From Beijerinckiaceae bacterium RH AL1 (GTDB lineage: Bacteria; Pseudomonadota; Alphaproteobacteria; Rhizobiales; Beijerinckiaceae): DNA of 64,000 nt. Below, piece after piece: positions 46,485-56,510 of the stretch (position 1 is its first letter; each line of letters starts with the position of its first letter). The stretch lies in NCBI GenBank assembly GCA_901457705.2, contig LR590083.2, positions 186,001 through 250,000 on the forward strand. The letters are read 5' to 3'. The notes beneath the pieces were generated by a model. It was given only the letters and a program-made list of their open reading frames with translations. It searched no databases and was not told the origin of the DNA. The position numbers and the translations under genes were made by a program.

Positions 46485-46744
46485 CGTGCGTCCGTCTTGG
46501 TCGGGGCGCTGGTGACCCTGGAGGAGGCGGCCAGCTTGCCTGCCCGACGGACTTCCATCTGGCCCAGCTCCTCGATGACGATCGCGAGCAAGTAGGCCAC
46601 GAAACGCTCGCCCGATGTGTCCGCGATCTCCTTCGCGCCGGCGACAAGCTCCATCATCTGTGCGATACGCCGGCCATCGTCGCGAGACTTCGTTGGTTGC
46701 TGAGACCTAGCGCGGCGCGGTGCGGCCGCGCGTGACTTGACCAT
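46481..46744 (-). CDS. Hypothetical 87-aa protein
   Basis: A small basic protein starting MVKSRAAAPRRARSQQPTKS. The middle is amphipathic-helical (IAQMMELVAGAKEIADTSG, FVAYLLAIVIEELGQMEVRR). A good ribosome-binding site (aagggg) lies upstream of the ATG at 46744, while an in-frame ATG at 46774 would add ten residues. No recognised family. It is divergent from the GNAT gene at 46821. Confidence 0.55.
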   Translation of the reverse strand: MVKSRAAAPRRARSQQPTKSRDDGRRIAQMMELVAGAKEIADTSGERFVAYLLAIVIEELGQMEVRRAGKLAASSRVTSAPTKTDAR

Positions 46745-46820
46745 GCAATCCATCCCCTTGTCGTGGGCAGGCAATCAGAATCGTTCGATCGAAAAACGCT
46801 GCTCCTCTGGATTGCATAAT

Positions 46821-47702
46821 ATGTCAAACCCACGCAATGAGGGCAGTTTTTCCCCTTTCTCTTTGAGCCAAAACGTCTTGGACGACCCCCAGGCGGCCGA
46901 TGCTTACGCGCGCCTCCTGCAGGAGGTCTTCGACTTTGTGCCTCGACGTGCGCCTGTGCCGGACCCGCACTGGCACGTGCTTGCGCTGTTCGAGCCGCAG
47001 GGCGCCTGCGTGGCGGGTATCGAGATCGCGAAACTCGGTCTCGTGCTCGACGGCGAAGAGCGTGTCGCGATGGCGATGCGCCTTGCAGGCGTCGCGCCCT
47101 CGCATCGTGGCCGAGGCCTGTTCCGCACGCTCATGGACCATGCGCTCGCCGCCTGCGCGCAGCGCGCCGCCGCGGCGCCGATCCTGCTCTATACCGAGGA
47201 TGAGGCGCTCTACACGCGCTTCGGCTTTGCGCCTCTCGTCCAGCACGCCTTCGTCGGTCTTGCTCTGTCGCCCACCCCAAGCGCAGCGGCGCGTCCCGTC
47301 TCGCGGGCCGAGGCGATAGAGCTGATCGATCGCCATGCGCCCAGTCGCGCGCCGGTCTCCCTGCAATGCGCCGTTCGCGGCGGCACCGACCTCTTGCGCG
47401 CGAATGTCGAGGAGAGCGATCCTCGCCTCGCCTTCCTCGATGCTGTGGACGCGCTGGTGATCTACGAACGGGAGGAGGCGGAGATCGTCATCGTGGACAT
47501 CGTCGCGGCGGTCATCCCGACGATGGCGACGATCATCGGCGCTCTGGCGCCGGACGCGCGTCGCGTCCGCACCCTGTTTCCGCCTGACCGGCTCGCCTGG
47601 GACGCCACGCCGGTCCCCGACGACACGGGCCTGATGATCCGCGGCGAGGTCCCGCCGGCGATGCGGCGCCCCTTCATGCTCCCGCCGACGACGGGCTTCT
47701 GA
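46821..47702 (+). CDS. GNAT family N-acetyltransferase (Eis-like layout)
   Basis: A 293-aa protein. The acetyl-CoA motif appears in LAGVAPSHRGRGLFRTLMDH, followed by APILLYTEDEALYTRFGFAP, the β5-α4 hallmark of GNATs with the YxRFGF loop. A C-terminal region of about 120 aa has no clear second domain. Substrate unknown. The start at 46821 is the ATG nearest the family-like core. It converges on the radical SAM gene 18 bp downstream. Confidence 0.82.
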   Translation: MSNPRNEGSFSPFSLSQNVLDDPQAADAYARLLQEVFDFVPRRAPVPDPHWHVLALFEPQGACVAGIEIAKLGLVLDGEERVAMAMRLAGVAPSHRGRGLFRTLMDHALAACAQRAAAAPILLYTEDEALYTRFGFAPLVQHAFVGLALSPTPSAAARPVSRAEAIELIDRHAPSRAPVSLQCAVRGGTDLLRANVEESDPRLAFLDAVDALVIYEREEAEIVIVDIVAAVIPTMATIIGALAPDARRVRTLFPPDRLAWDATPVPDDTGLMIRGEVPPAMRRPFMLPPTTGF

Positions 47703-47720
47703 AGAACGGCTTCTGGAGCG

Positions 47721-48953
47721 TCAGGCGAACAGCGAAAGCTGTTGCGGCGGCGCGGCCAAGCGTGCCGCGAGCCCTGAGGCGTCGGTCAGGCCCCCGGGCT
47801 GCCAGTCTGCGCATAGGATGAAGGGCATCATCTTCTTCACCGAGTGGCAGAGGCGGGAAAGATCGTCCAGGCGCAGCGTCCGATACCGACGCGCCGCGAG
47901 CAGCTTGGCGATGGCCTTGACGCCGAGCCCGGGGATCCGCAGGAGCGCCTCGCGATCGGCGCGGTTGACGTCGACGGGAAAGAAGTCGCGATGGGCGAGC
48001 GCCCAGGCGGTCTTTGGGTCGACGGCGAGGTCGAGCATGCCGCGGTCGGAGGCGCCAACGATCTCGTCGACCCCGAAGCCGTAGAAACGAAGCAGCCAGT
48101 CGGCCTGGTAGAGGCGGTGCTCCCGCATCAGCGGCGGCGGCGCGAGCGGCAGCAGGCGGCTCGAATCGGGGATCGGCGAGAACGCGGAATAGTAGACGCG
48201 GCGCAGCCCGTAGCTCGCATAGAGCGACGAGCTTTGGCGCAGGATCGCCGCGTCATCCGAGGGATCAGCGCCGATGATCATCTGCGTCGACTGTCCCGCC
48301 GGCGCGAAGCGCGGCGCCTTGCGGGACAGCTTGCGCTCGCCCTTCGCGTCGTCGATGCGTAGCCGCATGCCGCCCATCGCCTTGCGGATACGAGCGCCGT
48401 TCTTCTCCGGCGCCAGCCGCTCGAGGCTCGTCTGCGACGGCAGCTCCACGTTGATCGACAGGCGATCGGCCCAGCGTCCCGCCTCGGCGAGCAGATCCGG
48501 GTCGGCGTCGGGAATCGTTTTCAGGTGGATGTAGCCGGAGAAGCGATGCTCGGTGCGCAGCTTGCGGGCGACCGCGACGACCTGCTCCATGGTGTAGTCC
48601 GGCGACTGGATGATCCCGGAGGAGAGGAACAGGCCCTCGATGTAGTTGCGCTTATAGAAGCCGATCGTCAGGTCGACGACCTCGTCGACCGAGAAGCGGG
48701 CCCGCGGCACGTTCGAGGAGACGCGATTGACGCAATAGTGGCAGTCGAAGCGACAGTAGTTGGTAAGCAGGATCTTCAGGAGCGAAATACAACGCCCGTC
48801 GGGCGCATAGGCATGGCAGATCCCCATGCCCTCGGTCGAGCCAATGCCCTTCGTCTTCAGCGATGACTTCTTGTCGGTGCCGCTCGAAGCGCACGACGCG
48901 TCGTATTTCGCCGCGTCGGCGAGGATCGCCAGCTTTTCCAGGGTCGAGGGCAT
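47721..48953 (-). CDS. Putative DNA modification/repair radical SAM protein
   Basis: A 410-aa protein of the radical SAM family often paired with a uracil-DNA-glycosylase-like gene. The cluster-binding cysteines are C67, C71 and C74 in NYCRFDCHYC (CX3CX2C). A helix-hairpin-helix near the C-terminus (ADREALLRIPGLGVKAIAKL) suggests DNA contact. The start MPSTLEKLAILADAAKYDAS is characteristic. The usual partner gene is not next to it here: the neighbours are a GNAT gene and a chemotaxis receptor. Reaction unknown. Confidence 0.92.
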   Translation of the reverse strand: MPSTLEKLAILADAAKYDASCASSGTDKKSSLKTKGIGSTEGMGICHAYAPDGRCISLLKILLTNYCRFDCHYCVNRVSSNVPRARFSVDEVVDLTIGFYKRNYIEGLFLSSGIIQSPDYTMEQVVAVARKLRTEHRFSGYIHLKTIPDADPDLLAEAGRWADRLSINVELPSQTSLERLAPEKNGARIRKAMGGMRLRIDDAKGERKLSRKAPRFAPAGQSTQMIIGADPSDDAAILRQSSSLYASYGLRRVYYSAFSPIPDSSRLLPLAPPPLMREHRLYQADWLLRFYGFGVDEIVGASDRGMLDLAVDPKTAWALAHRDFFPVDVNRADREALLRIPGLGVKAIAKLLAARRYRTLRLDDLSRLCHSVKKMMPFILCADWQPGGLTDASGLAARLAAPPQQLSLFA

Positions 48954-49036
48954 GTTCCCACTTTGTCCCTTTGTCGCAGGGATGCAAGGGGAAGCTTTGT
49001 CGCGGCGCCTCGCAGCTGTGCAGAGAGCGCGGGACC

Positions 49037-50335
49037 CTAGGCGGCCTTCATCGACTGGGTGAAGCTGTCGATCATCGCGCCCATGCCGCGGGCGAGGTCG
49101 TCGAGCTCGTGCGCGAGCTGGGCGACCGACGCGGCGCTGGTCGACGTGTCGCCGACGGAGCGGACGACGTTCTCGATGTGCGAGGACATGGCTTGGGTCC
49201 CGGCGGCCGCGGACCGGACGTTGCGGGCGATCTCCTGCGTCGCAGCGCCTTGCTCGTGGACGGCGGCGGCGATGATTGTCGAGATATGCTCGACCTCGGA
49301 GATCTTCTTCTGGATCTTGTCGATCGCCTCGACGGAGAGGTCGGTCGCCTCCTGCATCTCGGTGATCTGGCCGGTGATGTCCTGCGTCGCCTTGGCGGTC
49401 TGGGTCGCGAGCGTCTTCACCTCCTGCGCGACGACCGCGAAGCCGCGACCCGCCTCGCCGGCGCGCGCCGCCTCGATCGTCGCGTTGAGGGCGAGCAGGT
49501 TGGTCTGCGCCGCGATGCGCGAGATCAGGCTGACGACGTCGCCGACCTTCTGCGCGGCGGTCGAGAGGCGGCCCATGCCGGCGTTCGTGTCGACCGCGCT
49601 CTCGACGGCCGCCTTCACGACGTTGGTGGACTGCACGACCTGGCGCGAGATCTCCTCGATCGAGTCGAGGAGCTGCTCGGAGGCGGTGGCCACCGAGGTG
49701 ACGTCGCCGGCTGCGTTCGTCGAGGCGCTGGTGGCCCGGTCCGAGCCGTCGTTGGCATGGTGCGCCGCGGCGATCATCAGCTCGGCGGCATCGCTCAGCC
49801 GCTTGGTCATCGTCGCGAGCCGCTGCACGTCGCCCCCGAGCTTGATGGCGAAGGCCTCGTTGCGCGCGGCGACGCGCCGGTCCTGGGCTGCGTCGGCAGG
49901 CGCCGCGGCAGGGAGCACCGGCTGCGCCTGGCGGGTCACGGCCGCGTCCCGCAGCTCGTGCAAGCCGCGCAGGATGGCGCCGATCTCGTCGTTGCGGGCG
50001 TCCGGCTCGATGGCGATCGACAGGTCGCCCGCCGCGAGCCGCTCGACGGCCGCGCGGATCTCCTTGAGCGGGCGACCGACCGTCAAGTACATGACAGGCG
50101 CGCAGATCGCGGCGACCAGCAGCGCGGCGATGACCGTCGCGAGCACGATGTGGGTCGAGGCCGCCTGCGTCGCGTCGGCAATCGCCACCGCCGCGGCATC
50201 GTGCGACGCCAGCTCCCGGGCCATGTCGGCGATGTCCTGCACCGCAAAGTAGGCAAGGCAGCCGAGCGCCACCACCGGGCCGCTCAGAAGCAGTTGCTTG
50301 ATCAGCAGGCTTCGCCCAATTGATACGATGCCCAT
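49037..50335 (-). CDS. Methyl-accepting chemotaxis protein
   Basis: A 432-aa receptor. Two membrane segments ([18 protein letters not shown] and [20 protein letters not shown]) enclose only about 35 periplasmic residues, so the input domain is very small. A HAMP segment ([20 protein letters not shown]) and the signalling domain follow. The signalling tip is [20 protein letters not shown] followed by [13 protein letters not shown]. The ATG at 50335 is followed directly by the first helix. Divergent from gshB. Confidence 0.93.
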   Translation of the reverse strand: MGIVSIGRSLLIKQLLLSGPVVALGCLAYFAVQDIADMARELASHDAAAVAIADATQAASTHIVLATVIAALLVAAICAPVMYLTVGRPLKEIRAAVERLAAGDLSIAIEPDARNDEIGAILRGLHELRDAAVTRQAQPVLPAAAPADAAQDRRVAARNEAFAIKLGGDVQRLATMTKRLSDAAELMIAAAHHANDGSDRATSASTNAAGDVTSVATASEQLLDSIEEISRQVVQSTNVVKAAVESAVDTNAGMGRLSTAAQKVGDVVSLISRIAAQTNLLALNATIEAARAGEAGRGFAVVAQEVKTLATQTAKATQDITGQITEMQEATDLSVEAIDKIQKKISEVEHISTIIAAAVHEQGAATQEIARNVRSAAAGTQAMSSHIENVVRSVGDTSTSAASVAQLAHELDDLARGMGAMIDSFTQSMKAA

Positions 50336-50439
50336 GCGGTCCACCCCCGTCAGGGCCGTTAACGTAAAGGCATTGCGTTCACGGGCAGTTAATGCTTCGC
50401 CCCGGCGGGCAGTGCCTCGCGGCATGGAAGGAAGAGATC

Positions 50440-51396
50440 ATGGCCCTCAAGGTCGCCGTGCAGATGGACCCGATCGAGCGCATCTCGATCGCCGGCGACA
50501 CCACGTTCGCCCTGATGCTCGAAGCCGCGGCGCGGAAGCACGACCTCTTCTACTACCGCCCCGAGGACTTGAGCCTGCGCGACGGGAAGGCGGTGGCCCA
50601 TGTCGCCCCCGTCGAGGTGCGCGACATCGTCGGCAACCATGCGTCGCTGGGGCCGGCCCGGACGATCGACCTCGCCGAGATGGACGTCGTCCTCCTGCGC
50701 CAGGACCCGCCGTTCGATCTCGCCTACATCACCTCGACCCACATCCTGCAGCGCCTCCAGCCCGGCACGCTGGTGGTCAACGATCCGGTGAGCGTCCGCA
50801 ACGCGCCCGAGAAGCTGTTCGTGATGGACTATCCTCAGCTCATGCCGCCGACGCTGATCACGCGCGACCGGGCGGAGATCGAGGCGTTCCGCCGCCATCA
50901 CGGCGAGGTCGTGATGAAGCCGCTGCACGGCCACGGCGGCACGTCGGTCTTCAAGATCGCCGAGAAGGACCCAAACTTCGGCTCGCTCTTCGACCTCTTC
51001 TCGCAGACGATCCGCGAGCAGTGGGTGGTGCAGGCCTACCTCAAGAACATCGTGCTCGGCGACAAGCGGATCATCCTGATCGAGGGAGAGCCGGCCGGCG
51101 CGATCAACCGCGTGCCGGCGGAAAACGACATCCGTTCCAACATGGTACGGGGCGGCGCCGCCGCTGCGACTCAGTTTACCGACCGCGAACTCGAGATTTG
51201 CGCGACCATCGGCCCCGAACTAAAACGGCGAGGCCTGCTGCTCGTCGGTATCGACGTGATCGACGGTCACCTCACGGAGATCAACGTCACCTCGCCGACC
51301 GGCATTCGCGCCATCAAGCGGGTAGGGGGTCCCGACCTCGCGGTGCGTGTCTGGGATGCGATAGAGGCCAAGCGCGCGGCGACGCGCGTGAACTGA
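50440..51396 (+). CDS. gshB: Glutathione synthetase
   Basis: A 318-aa ATP-grasp enzyme joining γ-glutamylcysteine and glycine. It begins MALKVAVQMDPIERISIAGD, and contains VVLLRQDPPFDLAYITSTH and the ATP-grasp elements VVMKPLHGHGGTSVFKI and GIDVIDGHLTEINVTSPTG. The start at 50440 is preceded by ggaaggaagag. It lies 45 bp before glnD on the same strand. Confidence 0.97.
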   Translation: MALKVAVQMDPIERISIAGDTTFALMLEAAARKHDLFYYRPEDLSLRDGKAVAHVAPVEVRDIVGNHASLGPARTIDLAEMDVVLLRQDPPFDLAYITSTHILQRLQPGTLVVNDPVSVRNAPEKLFVMDYPQLMPPTLITRDRAEIEAFRRHHGEVVMKPLHGHGGTSVFKIAEKDPNFGSLFDLFSQTIREQWVVQAYLKNIVLGDKRIILIEGEPAGAINRVPAENDIRSNMVRGGAAAATQFTDRELEICATIGPELKRRGLLLVGIDVIDGHLTEINVTSPTGIRAIKRVGGPDLAVRVWDAIEAKRAATRVN

Positions 51397-51441
51397 CGAA
51401 ACGGGCGCGATGTCGACGACATCGGCCCAGCAAAGGACCTC

Positions 51442-54264
51442 GTGACCCACTCGATCGAGCGCGTCGCGCCGCCACGCCGCCGCCGTCCTACGCGGCGGCA
51501 GCTCGCGATCAAGGACCTGTTCCACGGCGCGGAAGTCGCCGCCAGGCTCGACGCGCTGCACGCGGACGGCGGGCAGGAGGGTGTCCGCCACCTCGACGTC
51601 GTGGCGATCTTCCGCCAGGCGCTGGAGGCCGGCCGCGACCGCGTCCGCGCCGATCTCGAGGACGGCGGCGACGGTCTTCGTTGTGCAAGGCATCTGTCGG
51701 ACGTCGAAGACGAGCTGATCAAGACGCTGTTCGACTACGTCGTGCGCCACATCCACCCGGGGCCGCTTGCCGAGCGCGGCAAGCTGGTGGTGGCCGCCGT
51801 CGGCGGCTACGGCCGCGGCACGCTGGCGCCGGGCTCTGACATCGACCTTCTGTTCCTGGTGCCCTCCAAGGACGACCCGTGGGCAGTCAAGGTCGTCGAG
51901 GCGATGCTCTACATCTTGTGGGACCTGCGCCAGAAGGTCGGCCACTCGACGCGCTCCATCGAGGAGTGCCTGCATTACTCGCGCGAGGACATCACGATCC
52001 GCACGGCGCTGCTCGAGGCGCGGCCGATCCTCGGCGATGCCGCCATCTTCGAGGACCTGCTGTGGCGGTTCGACCAGGAGGTGGTGAGCGGCACGCCGGC
52101 CGAGTTCGTGGCCGCCAAGCTCTCCGAGCGCGACGCGCGCATCGCCAAGGCCGGCCGCTCCCGCTTCCTCGTCGAGCCCAACGTCAAGGAGGGCAAGGGC
52201 GGCCTGCGCGATCTCAACACGCTGTTCTGGATCGCCAAGTACGTCTACCGCGTCCGCGACGCCGCCGAGCTCGTCGCTGCCGGCCTCTTCTCGCGCAAGG
52301 AATACCGCCTCTTCCGGCGTTGCGAGGAGTTCCTGTGGCGGGTGCGCTGCCACCTGCATTTCGTGACGGGACGCGCCGAGGAGCGGCTCTCCTTCGATCT
52401 GCAGCGCATCATCGCCGAGCGCTTGGGCTATGCCGATCGCGCCGGTCTCTACGGCGTCGAGCGCTTCATGAAGCACTACTTCCTTGTCGCCAAGGAAGTC
52501 GGCGACCTGACCGCGATCGTCTGCGCCGGCCTCGAGGAACGCCAGGCGAAGCCGTCGCCGATGCTCGACCGCTTCTTCGGCCGCATCTGGCGCCGGCGCA
52601 CGAACCTCAACCACAAGGATTTCGTGATCGACAATGCGCGCATCAGCTTCGCGCATCCCGCGACGTTCGCGCGCGACCCCGTGAACCTGATCCGCCTGTT
52701 CGCGCTGGCCGACGAGAGCGGGCTGGCGATCCATCCCGACGCGATGCGTCTCGTCACGCTGAGCCTCTCCAGGATCGACAAGGTCATGCGCGAGGATTTC
52801 GAGGCCAACCAGCTCTTCCTTTCGATCCTCACATCGCGCAACGCACCGGCCGTCGTGCTGCGGTTGATGAACCAGGCCGGCGTGCTCGGGCGCTTCATTC
52901 CCGAGTTCGGCCGCATCGTCGCGCTGATGCAGTTCAACATGTACCATTCGTACACGGTCGACGAGCACCTCATCCGATCGATCGCCATCCTCGCCGAGAT
53001 CGAGAGCGGGCGCGGCGCGATCGCCCACCCGGTGTCGCAGGATATCCTGCAGACGACCAAGGACCGGACGGTCCTCTATGTGGCGCTCTTCCTGCACGAC
53101 ATCGCGAAGGGGCGCACGGAGGATCACTCGATCGCCGGCATGAAGGTCGCCCGCAAGCTCTGCCCGCGGCTCGGCCTCGATGCCGAGCAGACAGAGACGG
53201 TCGCCTGGCTGATCGAGCATCACCTCGTGATGTCGGACACGGCGCAACGCCGCGACCTGTCGGACCGGCGCACCATCGAGACCTTCGCCGCGTTGGTCGG
53301 CACCGTGGACCGGCTCAACCTGCTGATGGTCCTGACGGTGTGTGATATCCGCGCTGTCGGTCCCGGCGTCTGGAACGGTTGGAAGGCGGAGCTTCTTCGG
53401 ACGCTCTACTGGTCCACGGAGAACCTGCTTACCGGCGAGGATTCGACGGTCGCGCGCGAGCGTCGTCTCGCCGCCGCCCGCGACGAGTTGCGCCTCGCCC
53501 TCCCGAAGTGGAGCGATCACGACTTCGCGGCCTATGCCGCGCGGCACCAGCCCGACTACTGGCAGAAGGTCGATCTCTCGCACAAGATCCGCCACGCCGA
53601 CTTCCTCAACGCCTCGGAAATCGATCTGCCGGAGCCGGTGATCGACTTCGTGACGGAAGCCGCGCGCGGCATCACCGAGATCACGGTCATCGCGCCCGAC
53701 CATCCGCGCTTGCTGTCGATCATCGCCGGCGCCTGTGCGGCATCGGGCGCCGACATCGTCGACGCGCAGATCTTCACGACGACCGACGGGCTGGCCCTCG
53801 ACATGATCTACGTCACGCGCGTCTTCGATCGCGACGAGGACGAGCTGCGCCGCGCGAGCCGTATCGGCATGGCGATCGAGCGGTCGCTGACCGGCGAGAT
53901 CCGCCTCGCCGACGCCGTCGCGCAGCGGCGCGCCACCGAGACGTCGATTGCCGAGATCTTCGACGTCGAGCCCGAGGTCCGCGTCGACAACTCGCTGTCC
54001 GGCCGCTTCACGGTCATCGAGGTGTCGGGGCTCGACCGGCGCGGCCTGCTGTTCGCTCTTACCGCCATCCTCTCGAAGCTCGACCTCAATATCGGCTCGG
54101 CGCATATCGCGACCTTCGGAGAGCGGGCCGCCGACGTTTTCTACGTCACCGATCTCGCCGGCAAGAAGATCGTCGACGCCAAGCGCATGACTTCGATCAA
54201 GGAGGCGCTCCTCGAAGCCTTCGGCGGCAATCCGGCGCGCCACGTAGAGGCGATCGGTCTCTGA
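51442..54264 (+). CDS. glnD: PII uridylyltransferase/uridylyl-removing enzyme
   Basis: A 940-aa bifunctional sensor that modifies PII proteins according to glutamine level. The nucleotidyltransferase site is GYGRGTLAPGSDIDLLFLV (about residues 120-140), the HD phosphohydrolase motif is LFLHDIAKGRTEDHS (about residue 549), and two ACT domains occupy about residues 720-935 (TVIAPDHPRLLSIIAGACA, TVIEVSGLDRRGLLFALTAI). The start is GTG at 51442. Its product could adjust nitrogen status signalling relevant to the Nit1C operon, though no direct link is seen. Confidence 0.97.
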   Translation: MTHSIERVAPPRRRRPTRRQLAIKDLFHGAEVAARLDALHADGGQEGVRHLDVVAIFRQALEAGRDRVRADLEDGGDGLRCARHLSDVEDELIKTLFDYVVRHIHPGPLAERGKLVVAAVGGYGRGTLAPGSDIDLLFLVPSKDDPWAVKVVEAMLYILWDLRQKVGHSTRSIEECLHYSREDITIRTALLEARPILGDAAIFEDLLWRFDQEVVSGTPAEFVAAKLSERDARIAKAGRSRFLVEPNVKEGKGGLRDLNTLFWIAKYVYRVRDAAELVAAGLFSRKEYRLFRRCEEFLWRVRCHLHFVTGRAEERLSFDLQRIIAERLGYADRAGLYGVERFMKHYFLVAKEVGDLTAIVCAGLEERQAKPSPMLDRFFGRIWRRRTNLNHKDFVIDNARISFAHPATFARDPVNLIRLFALADESGLAIHPDAMRLVTLSLSRIDKVMREDFEANQLFLSILTSRNAPAVVLRLMNQAGVLGRFIPEFGRIVALMQFNMYHSYTVDEHLIRSIAILAEIESGRGAIAHPVSQDILQTTKDRTVLYVALFLHDIAKGRTEDHSIAGMKVARKLCPRLGLDAEQTETVAWLIEHHLVMSDTAQRRDLSDRRTIETFAALVGTVDRLNLLMVLTVCDIRAVGPGVWNGWKAELLRTLYWSTENLLTGEDSTVARERRLAAARDELRLALPKWSDHDFAAYAARHQPDYWQKVDLSHKIRHADFLNASEIDLPEPVIDFVTEAARGITEITVIAPDHPRLLSIIAGACAASGADIVDAQIFTTTDGLALDMIYVTRVFDRDEDELRRASRIGMAIERSLTGEIRLADAVAQRRATETSIAEIFDVEPEVRVDNSLSGRFTVIEVSGLDRRGLLFALTAILSKLDLNIGSAHIATFGERAADVFYVTDLAGKKIVDAKRMTSIKEALLEAFGGNPARHVEAIGL

Positions 54265-54282
54265 CCGCGCGCCTTTCTCTCG

Positions 54283-54385
54283 TTGACACTTTGCTAAGCA
54301 CGCTTCTCAACAAACATTTCATTTTATGCTTTGTCTAACCATAGGATGCGGTGAAGCGTTACACTTAAAAATTATCCTTTATACT
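54283..54385 (+). promoter_or_regulatory. AT-rich promoter region of the L,D-transpeptidase gene
   Basis: The 150-bp spacer after glnD is AT-rich. A ttgaca box lies at 54283-54288, and a better-placed -10-like tatact lies at 54380-54385 with gttaca at 54358-54363 (16-bp spacing), 30 bp before the ATG. The second pair is the more likely promoter. Confidence 0.4.
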
Positions 54386-54414
54386 GCTCCGGGTTTCGAG
54401 TTCCGGGGTATCTC

Positions 54415-55431
54415 ATGCGTAGGATTGCGGCGACAGCGCTTCTGCTTTTTCTGGCACCGGGCGCGGCTTGGGCCGGCGGCCTCACCGAGTTCGGGCTTCC
54501 GGGTCCGGGCGTCAGCGCCGACGAGTACGGCCAGCGCCCGAGCTATCGCGAGACCTACAACGACTACCCGCCGCCGCAGCACAATATCCTCGGCCAGCCG
54601 GAGCCGGCGCCCTCGCCTTACGACCGGCCGAGCTATCGGGAGGCCTATGACGACTTCCCGCCGACGGCCGGCCGCTACGGCGGCGGCTTCGTCGAATATG
54701 TGATCACCGGCGGCCACCCCGGTGCTCCGCCGGCGCCGGCCTACGCGGCGCCCGCGCCGGCCTATGCGGCGCCCAGCTATGCCGCGCCGTATCCGCCCGC
54801 AGCTCCGGCCTACGCGGCGACCACCTCGTCGGCCCGCGCCGTTCGGCTGCCGCACTCGGGCCTGCCCGAATATCAGCCCGACCAGCCGCCGGCCTATTAT
54901 CTGGGCCCGCAGTCTATGGCCGCGCCCGCAACATCGTCGCCGCTGGCGATGGTGGCGCCCGCTGCCTACGAGACGGCGCCGTCGATCGACCCGATCTATC
55001 AGCGCCAGCAGGTCGCCTATGCCGGCCGCGAGCGCGCCGGCACGATCGTCATCGATACGCCGAACAAGTTCCTCTACCTCGTCGAGCCGCGCGGCGTTGC
55101 GCTGCGCTACGGCATCGGCGTCGGTCGTCCCGGCTTCGCCTGGGCCGGCGTCAAGACGATCAGCCGCAAGGCGGAGTGGCCGGACTGGACGCCGCCGTCC
55201 GAGATGATGGCGCGCCGCCCCGACCTGCCGCGGCACATGGCCGGCGGCCCGGCCAACCCGCTCGGCGCCCGCGCGCTGTACCTCGGCTCGTCGCTCTACC
55301 GCATCCACGGCACCAACGAGCCCTACACGATCGGCACCAACGTCTCGTCCGGGTGCATTCGCATGATGAACCAGGACGTCATCGACCTCTACGGCCGCGT
55401 CGGCGTCGGCACCCGCGTCGTCGTGCTGTAA
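54415..55431 (+). CDS. L,D-transpeptidase (YkuD domain), exported
   Basis: A 338-aa protein. The signal peptide (RIAATALLLFLAPGAAWA) is followed by a low-complexity Ala/Pro/Tyr-rich linker of about 150 residues. The linker includes a duplicated motif RPSYRETYNDYPP / RPSYREAYDDFPP. The YkuD catalytic domain covers about residues 205-338, with the conserved YRIHGTN and the nucleophile Cys in SSGCIRM. It would make 3-3 peptidoglycan cross-links or attach proteins to the wall, as is prominent in Rhizobiales. Confidence 0.94.
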   Translation: MRRIAATALLLFLAPGAAWAGGLTEFGLPGPGVSADEYGQRPSYRETYNDYPPPQHNILGQPEPAPSPYDRPSYREAYDDFPPTAGRYGGGFVEYVITGGHPGAPPAPAYAAPAPAYAAPSYAAPYPPAAPAYAATTSSARAVRLPHSGLPEYQPDQPPAYYLGPQSMAAPATSSPLAMVAPAAYETAPSIDPIYQRQQVAYAGRERAGTIVIDTPNKFLYLVEPRGVALRYGIGVGRPGFAWAGVKTISRKAEWPDWTPPSEMMARRPDLPRHMAGGPANPLGARALYLGSSLYRIHGTNEPYTIGTNVSSGCIRMMNQDVIDLYGRVGVGTRVVVL

Positions 55432-55493
55432 CGAGCCGGCCAGGTGCGGGTGCTCGCCTGATCGGCTAGAGCGTGCCTTCAAGGAGGCCCGCC

Positions 55494-56279
55494 ATGCTGC
55501 TCTACGAGCATCCGCTCTCGTCCTATGCCCAGAAGGTCAAGATCGCCCTGCGCGAAAAGGGGATCGCGTTCGATCTCGAGCTGCCGGACACGTTCGGCAC
55601 CGGGCGCACCGACGGCCCGTTCGCGGAGGCCAATCCGCGCGGCGAGGTGCCGGTGCTGGTCGACGGCGACCTGCGCCTCTTCGAGTCGACCGTGATCCTC
55701 GAGTACATCGAGGAGCGCTGGCCGGAGCCGGCGCTGCTGCCGCGCGATCCCGCCGCCCGCGCCCGCGCCCGGCTGATCGAGGAGATCTGCGATACGCAGT
55801 ACGAGGCCGTGAACTGGGGCTTCGGCGAGATCCTCTGGTTCCGCCGCGCGACGGGCGAGCTTGCGGAGCGGATGCGTGCCGCCGCCGCGCGGCAGACGGC
55901 GGTTCTGCAGGCGTGGCTCACCGAGAAGCTGGGCGACGCCGACTGGTTTGGAGGCGCGCGCTTCGGCTGGGCCGATGCCGCGGTGGCGCCGATCCTCCAC
56001 CGGTCGGTGCATTACGGGCTCGGGCCGTCCGCGGACAGCGGTCTCGCGCGCTGGCATGCCCGCGTGCGCGAGAGCCCGTCGGTGGCGCAGACCTTCGCCG
56101 AGTTCGATGCCGCCGCCGCGAAGATGGCGGCGGCCTCCGACACCTACACGACAGGCGGCCGGCGTCGGGAGTACCGCGATCACCGGCTCGAGTGGATGAT
56201 CAAGTCGGGCGGCATTGACATCGTCCTCGCCGGCCTGCGCGACGACAACATCCGCTTCCCGTGGCCGCAGCCGCAGTGA
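55494..56279 (+). CDS. Glutathione S-transferase family protein
   Basis: A 261-aa protein. The thioredoxin-fold N-terminus begins LLYEHPLSSYAQKVKIALRE and carries GEVPVLVDGDLRLFESTVI (cis-Pro and Glu-Ser glutathione contacts). A helical C-terminal domain follows with WFGGARFGWADAAVAPIL. The ATG at 55494 is preceded by aaggagg, which decides against an ATG seven codons earlier. Substrate unknown. Confidence 0.93.
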   Translation: MLLYEHPLSSYAQKVKIALREKGIAFDLELPDTFGTGRTDGPFAEANPRGEVPVLVDGDLRLFESTVILEYIEERWPEPALLPRDPAARARARLIEEICDTQYEAVNWGFGEILWFRRATGELAERMRAAAARQTAVLQAWLTEKLGDADWFGGARFGWADAAVAPILHRSVHYGLGPSADSGLARWHARVRESPSVAQTFAEFDAAAAKMAAASDTYTTGGRRREYRDHRLEWMIKSGGIDIVLAGLRDDNIRFPWPQPQ

Positions 56280-56291
56280 TCTGCGGCCGGC

Positions 56292-56510
56292 CTACAGCTG
56301 GTGGTGATGCACCGGCCTGTAGCCGGGATGGCCGTAGAAGTGGTGGTGTGTCGGCCGGTTCGGGCGGTGGAAGCCGCTGCGCTCGGGGTGCATCTGCGGC
56401 GCGTTGAAGCTCATGTGGCCGGAATGGTGCGGCCGCGTCTGCGCGGTGGCCGACGCGACGCCGGCGAGCATCGCGAAGGCGGCCAAGCCCGTCCATGCTG
56501 CGGTCTTCAT
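56292..56510 (-). CDS. Small His-rich exported protein
   Basis: A 72-aa protein with a signal peptide (TGLAAFAMLAGVASATAQ). The mature part has 12 His residues in about 48, including HHSGHMSF, THHHFYGHPG and VHHHQL. It starts with a good ribosome-binding site (aaggagg) before the ATG at 56510. Metal binding is plausible but not shown. Converges on the GST gene. Confidence 0.72.
   Translation of the reverse strand: MKTAAWTGLAAFAMLAGVASATAQTRPHHSGHMSFNAPQMHPERSGFHRPNRPTHHHFYGHPGYRPVHHHQL

Noticed and set aside
51220-54243. 1007-aa antisense frame opposite glnD
   Set aside because: It is the complement of glnD with no recognisable domain; glnD carries all catalytic motifs.
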